A stretch of DNA of 64,000 bases from Turritopsis dohrnii (Eukaryota; Cnidaria; Hydrozoa; Anthoathecata; Oceaniidae). The notes under the pieces are model-generated. The model searched no databases. It had not been told where the DNA came from and worked only from the letters and a program-made list of their open reading frames with translations. Both the position numbers and the translations under genes were made by a program. This document shows, one piece after another, positions 35,607 through 46,842 of this stretch (positions within the stretch are counted from its first letter, which is position 1; the number at the start of each line of letters is the position of its first letter). The stretch is taken from NCBI GenBank assembly GCA_027922465.2, contig BQMF02000059.1, positions 992,001-1,056,000 of the forward strand. Reading direction: 5' to 3'.

Positions 35607-36429
35607 GTTTAGTTGTGACAAGTTTTAGATTTATAGTTTAATTCACACTGCAGTATGGACTTTTACTGATGTGGTTTTTATTTTGCAGATATGTTTTTTT
35701 TTATGTCCGAAGTTTGGAAGGATGTCCGAAGTTAGGACGATAGACAGTGTATTTATATTTTCTGGTCATTTTCTTTTGTTTACATTTTCTTTTGTATCAG
35801 ATAACTGGGGAGCAATTATTTCACCATAGTATATTATTTCAGATTTCTCTTTTCCACACACACATTCATTCATTAAGAGATGTAGTGGAGTGAACAGCAA
35901 GTTTTTCCTTTCAAGAGTCCTTACTCAAACTTTTTTATTGAAATTATCAAAGATACATACTGGTCTATTAATTCATCCAGCATTTGTACATGGCCTAGCT
36001 GGTAAGCTTTGTTTCTTGTTTCAGTGTTTGCTTTTGCTTTTTGATTTCCTCTTTTCACTCAGGCCACACCCTTTAGTTTTTAGTTTCTAGACTTAGACTT
36101 GAATATTTTCTCAAAATTTAATTTTTAATTTAAGTTAATTTATCACTTACACTTATTATAATATTTATTAGGTTTGAACATCATCATCATCATCTTCATC
36201 ATAACGTTACAATCTTAGTCCTTTTATGCTGAATAGACCACATTTAAACAGCGGTCACATCAGACACTCAGTAGCTGTAACTCAAGAGGCCTAGTCGTCA
36301 CTTACTGGACTCATCTCAACTCAACTGAAGCATCTAACCCCATTCATGCAGATTCACTCTTGTCTACAATCAGAAAAGCTATCAACCTTCATCAATTGTC
36401 AATTCATCAAGCAGTTTTGGCATTGATTC

Positions 36430-38297
36430 ATGTCCAGACATCCTCGTATCGATTACAAGGAACTAAATGTGATGGGAAAGAAAGTCTACCGACGAAACGA
36501 GGAGTCATCACTTGAAACCCAACTTGCAAATCTCTCCATTCAGGACAACCCCACAACCGGTTCAGTCATGACAGAAACAGACATTGAGATTACCCTCCTT
36601 ATTGGAGAAATCGAGGACATCATTGCAAGAATCCCATCAACAGAAGCTCCAAATCTGACCTCGATTCTGCCATCACCAAACTTGAGCTACCTCGCCTCGA
36701 CATCTGAAGAAAAAGCATGGAGACATTAGCAGCCATCAAGACATATCAAGTCAGCTAAGGACGTTAAAACAAAACTTTGCCTTGCAGAAGCTGTGCATGC
36801 TGCGGAGGCAGCCTTGGGAAAGCAACGTTCAATTGCTTTTGTCATCGAGGACATCAACCAAAACATCACCAAAGTTGAAGCCTTCGTCAAACAAGACCTT
36901 AAGAAAATATCCGACCAACAACTCACGCTGATGAAGAAAGACGCTCATCTGGTGTCCGAGAAACTCGAGAAGATAGCTCAGAAGTACGAACAACTAGTGC
37001 TCTTGGCGATACCCGAGAATGCAGAGAAGGCAGTAGAGGACCTTGGTAAAAGATATGCCAAGATGAATTCTCTCAAAATGACTTTTGTTGCTGCAGTCAA
37101 TAACGAGTTCCTTCAACGTGAGCTGAACAAGGAACAAGATGTTAAAAACATTAATATTAAACTCAGCAAATTCCGTGGTTACGACTCAACTGTAGATTTC
37201 TACACCTTTCGCTCAGACTTTGAAAAGTTACATCTCAGATCATCTCCATCAAAGTACCTCCCTGATTTGCTCAAGAATAGTTACTTAGGGGAACCTGCTT
37301 TCACCCTAGTAAAAAGCTTGGATGATACCAGCGCGTTATGGGCACGACTTCAAGCAGCTTACGGAGATGTTAAGACAATGCTAACAAAAAAACTCCAAAT
37401 TCTTCAGAAAACTGATTTAAAAACTCGGGACACTGGGAAACTTGTTGTCTCACTTAGTAAGTTCTCAAATGTGATTCGTGAGGTGATGCAGCTTGCAGCT
37501 CAGCACAATATTGAAAACAACCTCTATTACAGTGATGCACTCCTAAAGATATACCAACAGCTTGGCGACGGAAGGCTCACCAGATTCCTATCATCCATCT
37601 CAGAAGTAGAGCCTACGGAGAAGGAGACCTGGGAGAGGTTGCTAACCTTTCTTGAAAAAGAAGAGAAGCTCAACCAGCAGAAAGTTACGATTCATGGCCA
37701 CAAGAAAGGTGCATCAGCATCAGGCCAATCACCAAGTGTACAGAAGAAATCTTATCCTCAAAGGAAATTAGACTCCTACTACAGTGATTCAACAAGTCCG
37801 TCACCACATTGTCAATTGTGTGGTGCATCTGCAGGATCAACCGACCACGTACCATCCAACGGCCCCAGAGGATCCCGAATCATTCAGTATTACACCTGCA
37901 AAGACTTTGCTGACAAAACACCTGCAGGTCATCTTACACTTCTGAGAAACAAAGGATTTTGCAGTCAGTGTCTCCTTCCGGGAAGAAGGGGAAAGCACTC
38001 TGAAGGGAACTGTCAACAAGATTTCATCTGTCCCCATCCAAACCACAAGAGTTCCTCCCCAAGACCACATGTACTCGTTTGCAAGGAACACAAGAGTCAT
38101 TGAGAGAATTAAGACGTCCTTGAGAAATTCAAGTCACGGTGTATGAGAAGTCTACCAGACTTGTCGAGACAGATCAAACTCTCGTTTCATGCAACCTACA
38201 CATCAAACACTTCAGCAGTCAAAGATTCCATCAACAACAAGGGGACTACAGACAATCACTGTAAATGGACACAGGCTGAACGTATTTTATCACAATC
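36430..38297 (+). pseudogene. BEL/Pao retrotransposon Gag and start of Pol, decayed
   Basis: One frame runs from ATG 36,430 to 38,103 with a single in-frame TAG at 36,727-36,729. The same frame continues past TGA 38,101-38,103 and a TAA to about 38,297 with element-like sequence. Residues about 230-330 contain LSKFRGYDSTVDFYTFRSDF and SYLGEPAFTLVKSLDDT, the DUF1759/Pao-type gag signature. A cysteine/histidine-rich region follows (CQLCGASAGSTDH, GFCSQCLLPGRRGKHS, CPHPNHK). A coiled-coil-prone N-terminal half precedes it. Protease, reverse transcriptase and integrase are absent. Sequence homologous to the element ends where telomere-like repeats begin. No LTR could be delimited. Confidence 0.8.
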
Positions 38298-38325
38298 CTA
38301 GCCCTAACCCTAACCCTGACCCTCT
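38298..38325 (-). repeat. Short interstitial telomere-like tract
   Basis: CTAGCCCTAACCCTAACCC followed by TGACCC is a degenerate (TTAGGG)n read on the other strand. It directly abuts the end of the BEL/Pao homology. Confidence 0.8.
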
Positions 38326-39025
38326 AAAACATCCTGGACGGGAGAGTGGGGGGTGCGAAAAGGAAATAGCGCCACATTTTTACACATTTTCATATTATAC
38401 TTGAGAAAAGTTCAAAAGCAGAAATATGTTGTCGGTGTTGAGAATATTCAATCGCCTCCTCCTTCTCTTTGTCTATCTTTTATTCTTTACCTTCCCGTCT
38501 ACAACTATTATATCTATCTGACAACTGTAAAACAACTTAGTTCTATTGTAAAGGATCATTTCTCTCATGTAAGTTCTCTTAAGAAATGAAACTTCTACTG
38601 TGTAATATATTCTAATTGTGTTAATAAGCATATATATGCAAACTATATTAGCCCCAATCATCAATCAACAACCTAGCTCCATCTATACAGAATAACTGAA
38701 TATGTTTATTATTATTATTCCAATATTTTACAAGGATATATACATTTCAGAAATACATCTGTTATCAATATGTGTCCTTGTATATAAGGTATATGCCAAA
38801 GAACAGCATTAAGCAAAATGTTTAGGGAAAAAAATACTACATTTTTCAACAAGCTTTCGAGATTTATGTATATGTATTCTGAAACACACTTGACAAAAAA
38901 AAAAGGTTTTTAATAAATCGCAATTATTGTGGATCACCGTGTTTTATTTTTTTATATGTATATGTAAACATCCAACACATATATATCTTGCTGACTTTTT
39001 TACATTTCACTATATTCTGAACACC

Positions 39026-39167
39026 TTAAGGGAAGAGATTGTTGAATTTATTTTTGTGGTTGACCAATATTTATTTCTTTTTTTTTCGGAATTAATTTTT
39101 GTGGATAAATAAATTCCACAAAAAAAGTTGCGTACAAATTTCTTCTGCAAACAATTTCTTCCCTTAA
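39026..39167. mobile_element. 142-bp TTAA-flanked MITE
   Basis: TTAAGGGAAGAGATTGTT at the left faces AACAATTTCTTCCCTTAA at the right. TTAA lies at both ends and one mismatch separates the arms. The inside is T-rich and non-coding. It sits about 100 bp upstream of the NUDT1-like frame. Confidence 0.75.
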
Positions 39168-39270
39168 GGTACACAATAGAAGTTAATAGTTAAGAGACCT
39201 TAGAGAGAAATAATGCTTTTTGCACTAATTGGTGCATTATGTTTGTTTTAGATTTTTCTAGATATAAATT

Positions 39271-39931
39271 ATGGCAGAAAGTCACAGAAAACAGCTTTCT
39301 CTTGTTATGATATGTGATGAACAAAGGCAAAAAGTTTTGCTTGGTATGAAAAAACGAGGATTTGGATGTGGCCGTTGGAATGGCTTTGGTGGTAAACAAC
39401 AGCCTCATGAAACAATAGACGAATGTGCAAAACGAGAAACTGAAGAAGAGTGTGGTTTGTTGGTGCAGGATTATTTCAAAATTGGACATATTGTTTTTGA
39501 GTTCAGTGGTGACCCAGTACCTGTTAGATGTTCATGTATTTCGATGTGATGTTTACTCTGGAACAGTTATAGAAACAGAGGAAATGCGTCCTGAATGGTT
39601 TTCATATAAAGATGTTCCATTTCATCAGATGTGGCCTGATGATTATCTGTGGTACCCGTATTTATTTAAAAGTCAGAAATTTAAAGGATACTTTCTCTTT
39701 GAAGGGCATGATAAAATTTTAAAGGAGGAACTGCAAATGGTGGACTTCTCTTTCATGAATCACCCATTGAATCACCTTTCAACATGTTATGTTCTATGTT
39801 ATGGCTTATATATGTCATACATCCGTATTATTTGTTTGTTCTCGTTATGTTTATGTGGAATAGGTAACTGGAATTGTTTTGGTTTCAGTAGTTTGGTTAC
39901 TTTGCTGTTAATATCTGATATTTTTATCTAA
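39271..39931 (+). pseudogene. NUDT1/MTH1-like Nudix hydrolase, frameshifted
   Basis: NUDT1 hydrolyses 8-oxo-dGTP and related oxidised nucleotides to keep them out of DNA. From ATG 39,271 the first frame encodes [29 protein letters not shown] and a complete Nudix box (G-x5-E-x7-R-E-x2-E-E-x-G, residues about 38-61). Near 39,520-39,524 the reading must shift by one base. The next frame then encodes [20 protein letters not shown] and MWPDDYLWYPYLF, which match the family's second half. The frame then runs on to 39,931 with an unrelated hydrophobic tail instead of stopping at the usual length near 156 residues. No intron interrupts the coding part. This could be a retrocopy that has decayed, or a real gene with a one-base sequencing error. 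Confidence 0.8.
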
Positions 39932-42853
39932 TATTATTGATTCAGTCAAACGAGCTGTTAGAAAAGCACCAATAGAACTTCTGTTTCTGAATATGTGTTA
40001 TATTGATATTACCTTTTAATGGGATTCCAGCAACCAAAATTATTACAGAGTTGTTTTATGAAGTTTCTTTTTACAGCTTTTGGAAGTTCTGTTTCCTTGA
40101 GCAGATATTTTTTGATTTAAAAATCATCAAATTATGCAATGCACAATATTATCATCTAATAAGATAGTATTTTGTCGCTGTTCGTTACTTTTAAATTAGT
40201 AAATTCTACTACCAGTTCATTCTTCTGTCACTCAGCTCTTACTCCCAAGTAAAATATAAAGATGTAATAATAATCATATCTTAAAATATATTGTGATGAG
40301 AAGTGTTTTATATCATATATGCACTTTTAAAATATATGCATTGCATAAATAAAATGTAACATCTTACAAATGAAATATCTCGGAACCTGGAGAGAATTAT
40401 AAAATACTGAACAAAGACTTTTTAAACAACTTTTTGAGCTCTGGATGCAAGAATCCCTTTAATAACCTGTTTCCTGTCTTCAGAATGTTTCTGTTTTGTC
40501 TTTTAACTTTGACATTTCCCAAATTTTAGTAATACTATTATGAAGTTGTACAAGAATCTTTTACTGCATGATCCCATATGAAGTTTTTTCTTTAGATGTT
40601 GGTCGTCAATAAAACCAATGATACAGATATATGGTAAGTTGGTACATGTATTTCATTGAGGGACTGTGAATGGATTTACCTAAATTACAAGGAATAAAGG
40701 ATAATCCCAAATCATGTACTAGTTATTAAGTATTTCCTATATCTTGAGTATATTGTCATTTACTCAAGAGTTGATTAAACATGTTCCAAAACGATCTGTG
40801 TTACATGGAACTGTTTCAGCTAAATGACCCATTTTGCAAATTTCGGTCTAATTGTAAAGTAAACTGTTCAAAACATTAAGACAACTGCATGCAATTTGAT
40901 TTAATTTTATCTCTTAATTTTAATATGTCTAGGTTTTAAAAAAAATGGATTTGTATGAGATTTTGGAATAGAAGTTAGTGCTTCTCATAGTTTTGTATTG
41001 ATATAGACTTCCATGGGAGAGATATGAATTGAAAATTGAGTGTCATTTAGTCACTACCTTTTCTTTTTTTTTTTGTCCTGTTCAGATTCTTTGATACAAT
41101 TTCAAAGCCTAAATAGTACAGGTATTAGTGTATACATTCATGTCAAACATGAAGTAGTAAAAGAGCTCTCCTGGAATGATTTATTCCATACAAAGAATCG
41201 CAGTGGACCACAGCTTTTATGAGAAAAAGTTATAATCTGAAAAAATGATAAAACTTTGTTGGAATTTTTCTTCAATTAATGCTCCTCGTGTCTCATTAAG
41301 ATTTACCTGTATAGAAAAGGTATCCCTTTTGGTATCATGATTAGAATTACATAATTTGGAACATTAAAGGATCCACAATTCCACGTTCAAATCCTTTACT
41401 TTTCTTTTTTCTTGGAATATCTTATCCCCTGAGGCCCCAATAAGTCTAAATTTTGTATCAAAATCATACCAGAACCCTCCCAATGATTAAAGGGAGATAA
41501 ACAATTCTTCTATGTAACTGTAGCTTGTAATAGGGTCTGTTACGAAAGTATAAGCATTTTTGTCCATCCGACACGATAACTGTTTGTTTCAATATTTTTT
41601 GACTATCGTCCTTGTATGTTTTGGAATTTTGTAAATTCTGTTCTAGTATACTTTCGAAAAACGTTTGCTTGACATTGTTTCATGAACATGTTGTTTTTTA
41701 TAATAGCCCTAAGTATCGATTTGTCCGTCCGACATAAAACAAGTATTTTTGTAACAGACCCAATATTCTGTGTATCGATATTTTATGCTGTTCAACGTCT
41801 TGTGGTATATTGTGATCCTATAGGATGCTTCATATAGTATAAGAAATTTTCTTGGGCTTTATTAGTGCCTATTTTATATGTTTTGTCTCAATTTGGTTTT
41901 CAGGATGTTTTTTAAGATCTGAAAGGATTTGGTATTCAAGACAACTACTTCTTGTATTGTTTTAGATAATTTTGAACCATCTTGATAGTTAACAAACTAA
42001 GCCATCCCTGTGTTAAATTTCGCTAGGAGAACATTTCAGCAGCAAACGTTATGAACGTTGGAATTTTCCATCAATGTACATTTTCTAATTTTTCAATCTT
42101 TTAAGTGCTCCTGACTTTGCAAGCAAATAACTTGCCACCAGTTAGTGCTTAAAATTCCAGAAAAAAGAAATTGGGATTTTCAATCCTAGCCTATAAGTTT
42201 ATAGTTTTGATATACTTTTGTTCCTGACGATGTTCTGCGGATGCAGGAAGAAATATTGAGTTAAAGTATAAATCAAAATGAAACTTGTCGTTATTCTTTT
42301 TTACTTTGTTCTTGGATGAAAGAAATAATTTGACTGAAAAAAAAAGTTCAGAAATTGACAATTTTGCCCACTCAAGAAAAAAATAAAAAAAAAAAAAAAA
42401 AAAAAATTAAGAAGAAAAAACAACATTTATTTTGTACGTAATTGAAGTTTCAAAAACTTTATAAATAGCTCCACGAAAGTATCGAGCACTATTAGTGGTA
42501 ATAAAGTGTAAACAAAATACAACATTCAATGCAAATATGCAATCATCAACGGTGTGATTTCTAAGCATTTCGGTTATCTCGTTCTTGCAAAATGATTTTC
42601 ACCATACTGATCACGTACGTCAAGCAGCATCTCTTGCACTACCATCTCTTGTAAACCTTCTACTTGAAATAAATTTCAATGATATCAAGTTTTTTTTTGA
42701 CGTTAGCTCTTGTTTATATTCATCTTTCTTTTCTTAACTATCCTTCTGATGTGAGCTGGTCGATACTCTTCGTCACGATACTGTGTGTTTTACTGACAAC
42801 TCTGTTACCATGACGATACCAACGTGTAGAATCATGAGGATTTCTGACGATGT
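39932..42853. other. Non-coding stretch after the NUDT1-like sequence
   Basis: No supported exon. It contains a MITE (41,533-41,761), a long poly-A run near 42,376-42,410, and a region around 42,215-42,300 with a CCTG...CAGG stem resembling a retroelement 3' end. Confidence 0.5.
41533..41761. mobile_element. 229-bp MITE, GGGTCTGTTAC ends
   Basis: GGGTCTGTTACGAAAGTAT at the left faces ACTTGTTTT...GTAACAGACCC inverted at the right; GTCC-ATCCGAC/GTCCGTCCGAC phrases also mirror each other inside. AATA is present on both sides (41,529-41,532 and 41,762-41,765), a possible 4-bp target duplication. Confidence 0.65.
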
Positions 42854-43957
42854 TTACTGTTCGAGGAGTAGCTTCGCAATATCATCTGCAAACTGAAAAA
42901 TTTTTAAAGTTACTCACTGGGAAGTCCTTCTACTGTTTAAACATAAGGTTGACGTGATTTAAAGAAATATGACGTTGCTACCTGAGAATTAACGAAGACA
43001 AAAGATCGAGCTATGTACATCCTTCTTTCCGTCGAACAGTGCTTTAAAAAATTCACAGCCATCCCTAAAATATTATTTTGAGAAAGTACAGCTACATAGT
43101 GTTAAAGAAGGATAAAAGATAAAAGTTTGGCTTAGGAGTGGCCTAACTAACTAAGTATCTTAATGAACCCAAGCTCGTACCCAAGGTTTCGTTTCAAGAA
43201 ATCTTGGGTGCGAGGTTGTTACCCTTTTACGACAGCATTACAGTTTTGAAAAGCAATAGACATGATGAAACAACAGTTGAAACGAACGAAATGTGATTTT
43301 GATCTACAGTTGTTATGTTGTTAATTTGTTTATTCAGTTTTTCGTTTCATTCCTCTAAAGCCCAATCATTAAAGATGGCGGTGACACCTTTGAAAGTGTT
43401 TTTTTATATGGGTTATCACATGCCAAATCTAGCGATTCTTGCCTCGTTCTATCAAACGAAAGTAGGAGACTTTCAGCCAAAACGTTTTATGGTCGCTAAG
43501 TCAATGCCGCATAGACAACCCCGTACCCAGTGCTTTTCATTTTCTACGCAATAAAGTTAGGGGACGAGGTTGCTGCTAACAAACAGCAATGACAAACCAT
43601 GAGATAATGGGTACACTCACCTTGGCTTGTTTTCTCATAAACTCCATTCTCATTTCCTAGGAAGAACGTGCTAGTATTGAACAAAATTTCATCGTAAGCT
43701 TGGAGATTAACCAAAACGTTCTCTTTCAATGGTAGATAAATTGTCTCTATGCGTTTCCCTGTCTCATAAGGTAAAGATGACGTATTCTCTGCGTGGTAAA
43801 TGGTACCATTAGGTGCAAGATGCAGAAATCTTTTGTTCTTGCTTGGTAGACACTGAATGGGCGGGTGATAGTTATTATTGCAACTGTCACTCATATAATC
43901 AGTAAATTTTCGTTTCTTCATCAAACTTGCAAATGTTTCGTCCGAGTTATCATCCAT
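42854..43957 (-). CDS. Three-exon 152-residue protein, possibly beta-trefoil/FGF-like
   Basis: Exons 43,957-43,621, 43,064-42,982 and 42,892-42,854 join with GT-AG borders and matching phases (1, then 0), giving exactly 153 codons with the stop. The ATG at 43,957 follows a good acceptor (TTTTATTCGCTAG) about 19 bases upstream, so a 5' non-coding exon is likely. The middle contains KNKRFLHLAPNGTIYHAEN, then IYLPLKENVLVNLQAYDEI and TFFLGNENGVYEK. This alternation of short strands with N-G turns resembles the FGF beta-trefoil, and the total length fits. The C-terminal part does not show an FGF heparin-loop pattern, and no signal peptide is evident. It is a real gene by structure; the family call is weak. 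Confidence 0.65.
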
Positions 43958-46718
43958 ACCATTCAACCCTTCTAGCGAATAAAACACCAGTCACTTCAAT
44001 CAAACTAAATTTGATAAAAAAAACTTTTCTTAAAATTTGCTCCACTTCACTGCATAGCTGAACTCTTATTTGATGCACGAATGAATAATGCAGAAAAAAT
44101 TTTGTATGAATTCAACGTATTCTTTAATAATTTAATTTCTTCGATAGCAGAGCAAATTATGTAAGGAGTTCTTCAATATATCCTTGAAAACAAATTTTCT
44201 CAGTTGCCCATTTACTTTCAGAGTATTGGTTTCTTCTGCAATCCGCGTCCGATGTTGCAGTAATGGCGCGAGTTGGCAAGTATATATAGCAATATCATTT
44301 CAAAGACTCATGATACAACAGCATTAATCTGATCCAAAGCAACTTTTTCCGATCATAGCACCTGATAAATAGTTTCAACCAATGACTATTGCAGTCACGT
44401 GGTCGCAAGAAAATTAAAATTATGTCACTACAGTATTAAAACGAAAATGTTTTAGGTTTCAAATCGGTTTGAATTTTGCTCAAGTAACCCAACCCAACCC
44501 AAGCCGCCGTCCGTATATCAAAAAGGCAAGAAGCCCTGGGAACGAGGTTGCAAGTAACTGTCACCTCTATCCCTTTCCCAAGCTTTGAATTTAAAATTTG
44601 AGACTAACACTTAAATGCAACCCCAGGTGTACCCTGAAACTATCGCCCTCAAAAATGTTGACTAACAAAAATCATAATTACATAAATACCTTCAGTGTCG
44701 TTTGATTTGTGCTTGATAACTTTCTCAAGTATTTCATAAACAACTCATCAAGTTATTTTTCAGTGTTTCCTAAATGTGTTATTTTGTAAGCAAATGGTAA
44801 GAGTGTTTGCTGACACTCCATCTCAGAGGATTTATAAACCTATAGATTATTGCAACTGAATCGTTTAAATAAACAATGGAGGAGTCACGCAAAAACATAA
44901 GTTAATTTATTCAGCTTCTTTTGCTAATAATCATCCATAAATTAAAAAGTTGGAATGATGTCTGTGAAACATAATGTCAAATGTCCTTACAAAAGATGTA
45001 AACATGACGTCATTGTTAGCCAATAGATCTTGTGGATTGGAGCTCCAAAAGCTCTCTTAAGAAGCTCTCTTAAGAAAAGAAAGAAAACTTAAACCTCAGA
45101 TATGCAAATGGTACGCATGCGAAGTGGTTTCCTCTAACACAGAAACAACAAAACCATCTTTATGTTGAGAAAGTGAAAAATACTGCTTTTGCTTATTCAT
45201 TCACTCGACAAGGTGGGAAAAATTCTTTCTTTTGGAGATGACAGTAAGACGATGCAGAGAATAAGCAAGGTGATGGAGAGGCGCCAGCAGTTAATGACTG
45301 AAATAACCGTTTAATCAATCTTAATCAATCAACCTCGTAAAATTCTTAAAATCTTTTTAAGCTTGGTCGATGTTTACATCCTTATCCACATTCATCGCAT
45401 TTACTTAAATTATCAAAGTTAATAAAGTGATTTGCTCGTGTAATTTGAGTAATTTGAACATTGTCAGCAAGTTATAATTACAAATCTAGAGCTTAGTTCA
45501 CACGCAGCTTAATACGGCCTCAGTGTCTGTGGGCTATTTTTTTACTAGTATCCTGATCTAGCCACAAAAGACTATTTCGAATTAGTCTTAGTAGAAAAGA
45601 TCTTTTCAGGTTCACATAGAGTCAAACACTCCGCAATCACGTGATCAAACACTCCGCAATCATGTGATCAAGATATTTTTGTTTTTGTTTTTGTAAATAG
45701 GTTGCTCCTTGCAAGTCCGAACCCACTACTAGGCAGAGAGCTACAAGATAAGGAGACCGGTGTTCATCATCCTAGAGTAGATATAGCACTGCAAGCAGCA
45801 CATCTACACTAATAGACGAAGTAGGGGTACTAGGCCAGATGGTATCTCTACCTGCCCCTAAAGACAATTATGGCTTGCCAACAAGGTGTTTTTATCGAGA
45901 CACCATCTCTAGAAAGGTTGCCAACCAAAGCTGAAGAAGCCTTCCCCTCCATTATTGAGCAAGACTGACCCCGCCGGGCGCCAATTCAGTACTTTAATAT
46001 CTCGGGGATAAACCAAGACATCTTGAACTGATGTAAACCAAGATTTATATAGCATCTTTTCAACAAATTAATAAATAAACCCTGATATCAAGTTTGTTCA
46101 TGGAAAAAAACGCCATAATATTTGGAACATCAAGTAAAGTGGCATTTTGTTTACGCATTGGAAACTCGTGCAAAGTCATTTTGGTCATTATCCTTTAGTG
46201 TCCGAATAAGCGCCCGAAAATAACCGCCCGTTGCGTGGTGAATGGCAAGGATGTGATAAAATTGCTCGTGAGAGAATAAGCTAATAGAATATATTAGGCC
46301 GCATAGATAGGACGAAAAGTCTATTAGTGAAGTATTACAATATTACAAAATATCTTTTCGATCTTAAATATTCCTTAGATCACTTGAATATTTTTCTGTT
46401 ATGTCAATAAAGTGTGTCAACTAACTAGACTCGATAACGTGATATAATGAGAATACGCGAGAATTTCTGTCACCTGCGGAAGTTTATTTGAATATTTCTT
46501 GTGATTAATTCCTGTGAATATCATTTTGTAATCATTTTGATGAAACAAATCTCGTCAGTTTAGAAGATTTCAGCAGTGATCCAAACATGAAGGATTTTCC
46601 CTTTGAAGTTCCATAAACAAACTTTTGTTTTTTGATATCTATTCTATACTACCCCTGTTAAAAATCTCTATTAACCCTTTAAAAGCTATCAAATGAAGGC
46701 CAAGGTGGCGGAATTAAA
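43958..46718. other. Intergenic stretch with repeat fragments
   Basis: No supported gene. CCCTGGGAACGAGGTTG near 44,536 and a related GGGACGAGGTTG near 43,560 are the ends of a repeated family. CTCTCTTAAGAAG occurs twice in tandem near 45,052-45,075. 45,700-45,990 is more GC-rich than its surroundings and may be an LTR-element leader on the minus strand (a TGGCGCCC-type phrase at 45,977-45,984), but this is not firm. Confidence 0.45.
45623..45670 (+). repeat. Two-copy 22-bp tandem repeat
   Basis: TCAAACACTCCGCAATCACG followed by TGA occurs twice in a row with one substitution (CACG/CATG). Confidence 0.85.
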
Positions 46719-46743
46719 TTGACGTCAATTATATTTGACGTCA
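46719..46743. promoter_or_regulatory. Paired CRE-like sites upstream of the Kv2-like gene
   Basis: Two exact TGACGTCA octamers (46,720 and 46,736) lie 16 bp apart and about 100-120 bp before the coding start. TGACGTCA is the classical CREB/ATF binding site. Function is inference; several transposon families in this window carry the same octamer. Confidence 0.5.
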
Positions 46744-46842
46744 TATTAAGTTTTTACATTCCACTTGTAAACATCTCAAAAGATATGGTGGCCATACTTG
46801 TATATCCAACATAATGAAAGTGGCAATGAGGAATGGGAGATA

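Noticed and set aside
43315..43554. Plus-strand 79-codon frame.
   Set aside because: It overlaps the intron and exon end of the better-supported minus-strand gene, lacks a recognisable domain, and includes a repeat end.
45700..45990. Possible LTR-element leader on the minus strand (TGGCGCCC phrase and a short frame starting MEGKASSALVG).
   Set aside because: The frame closes after about 40 codons, no LTR borders or other retroelement domains were seen, and the primer-site-like phrase alone is too short to support a call.
46798..46842. Longer N-terminus of the Kv2-like protein.
   Set aside because: The extension begins at TTG, not ATG. The first in-frame ATG is at 46,843 and leaves the T1 domain complete.
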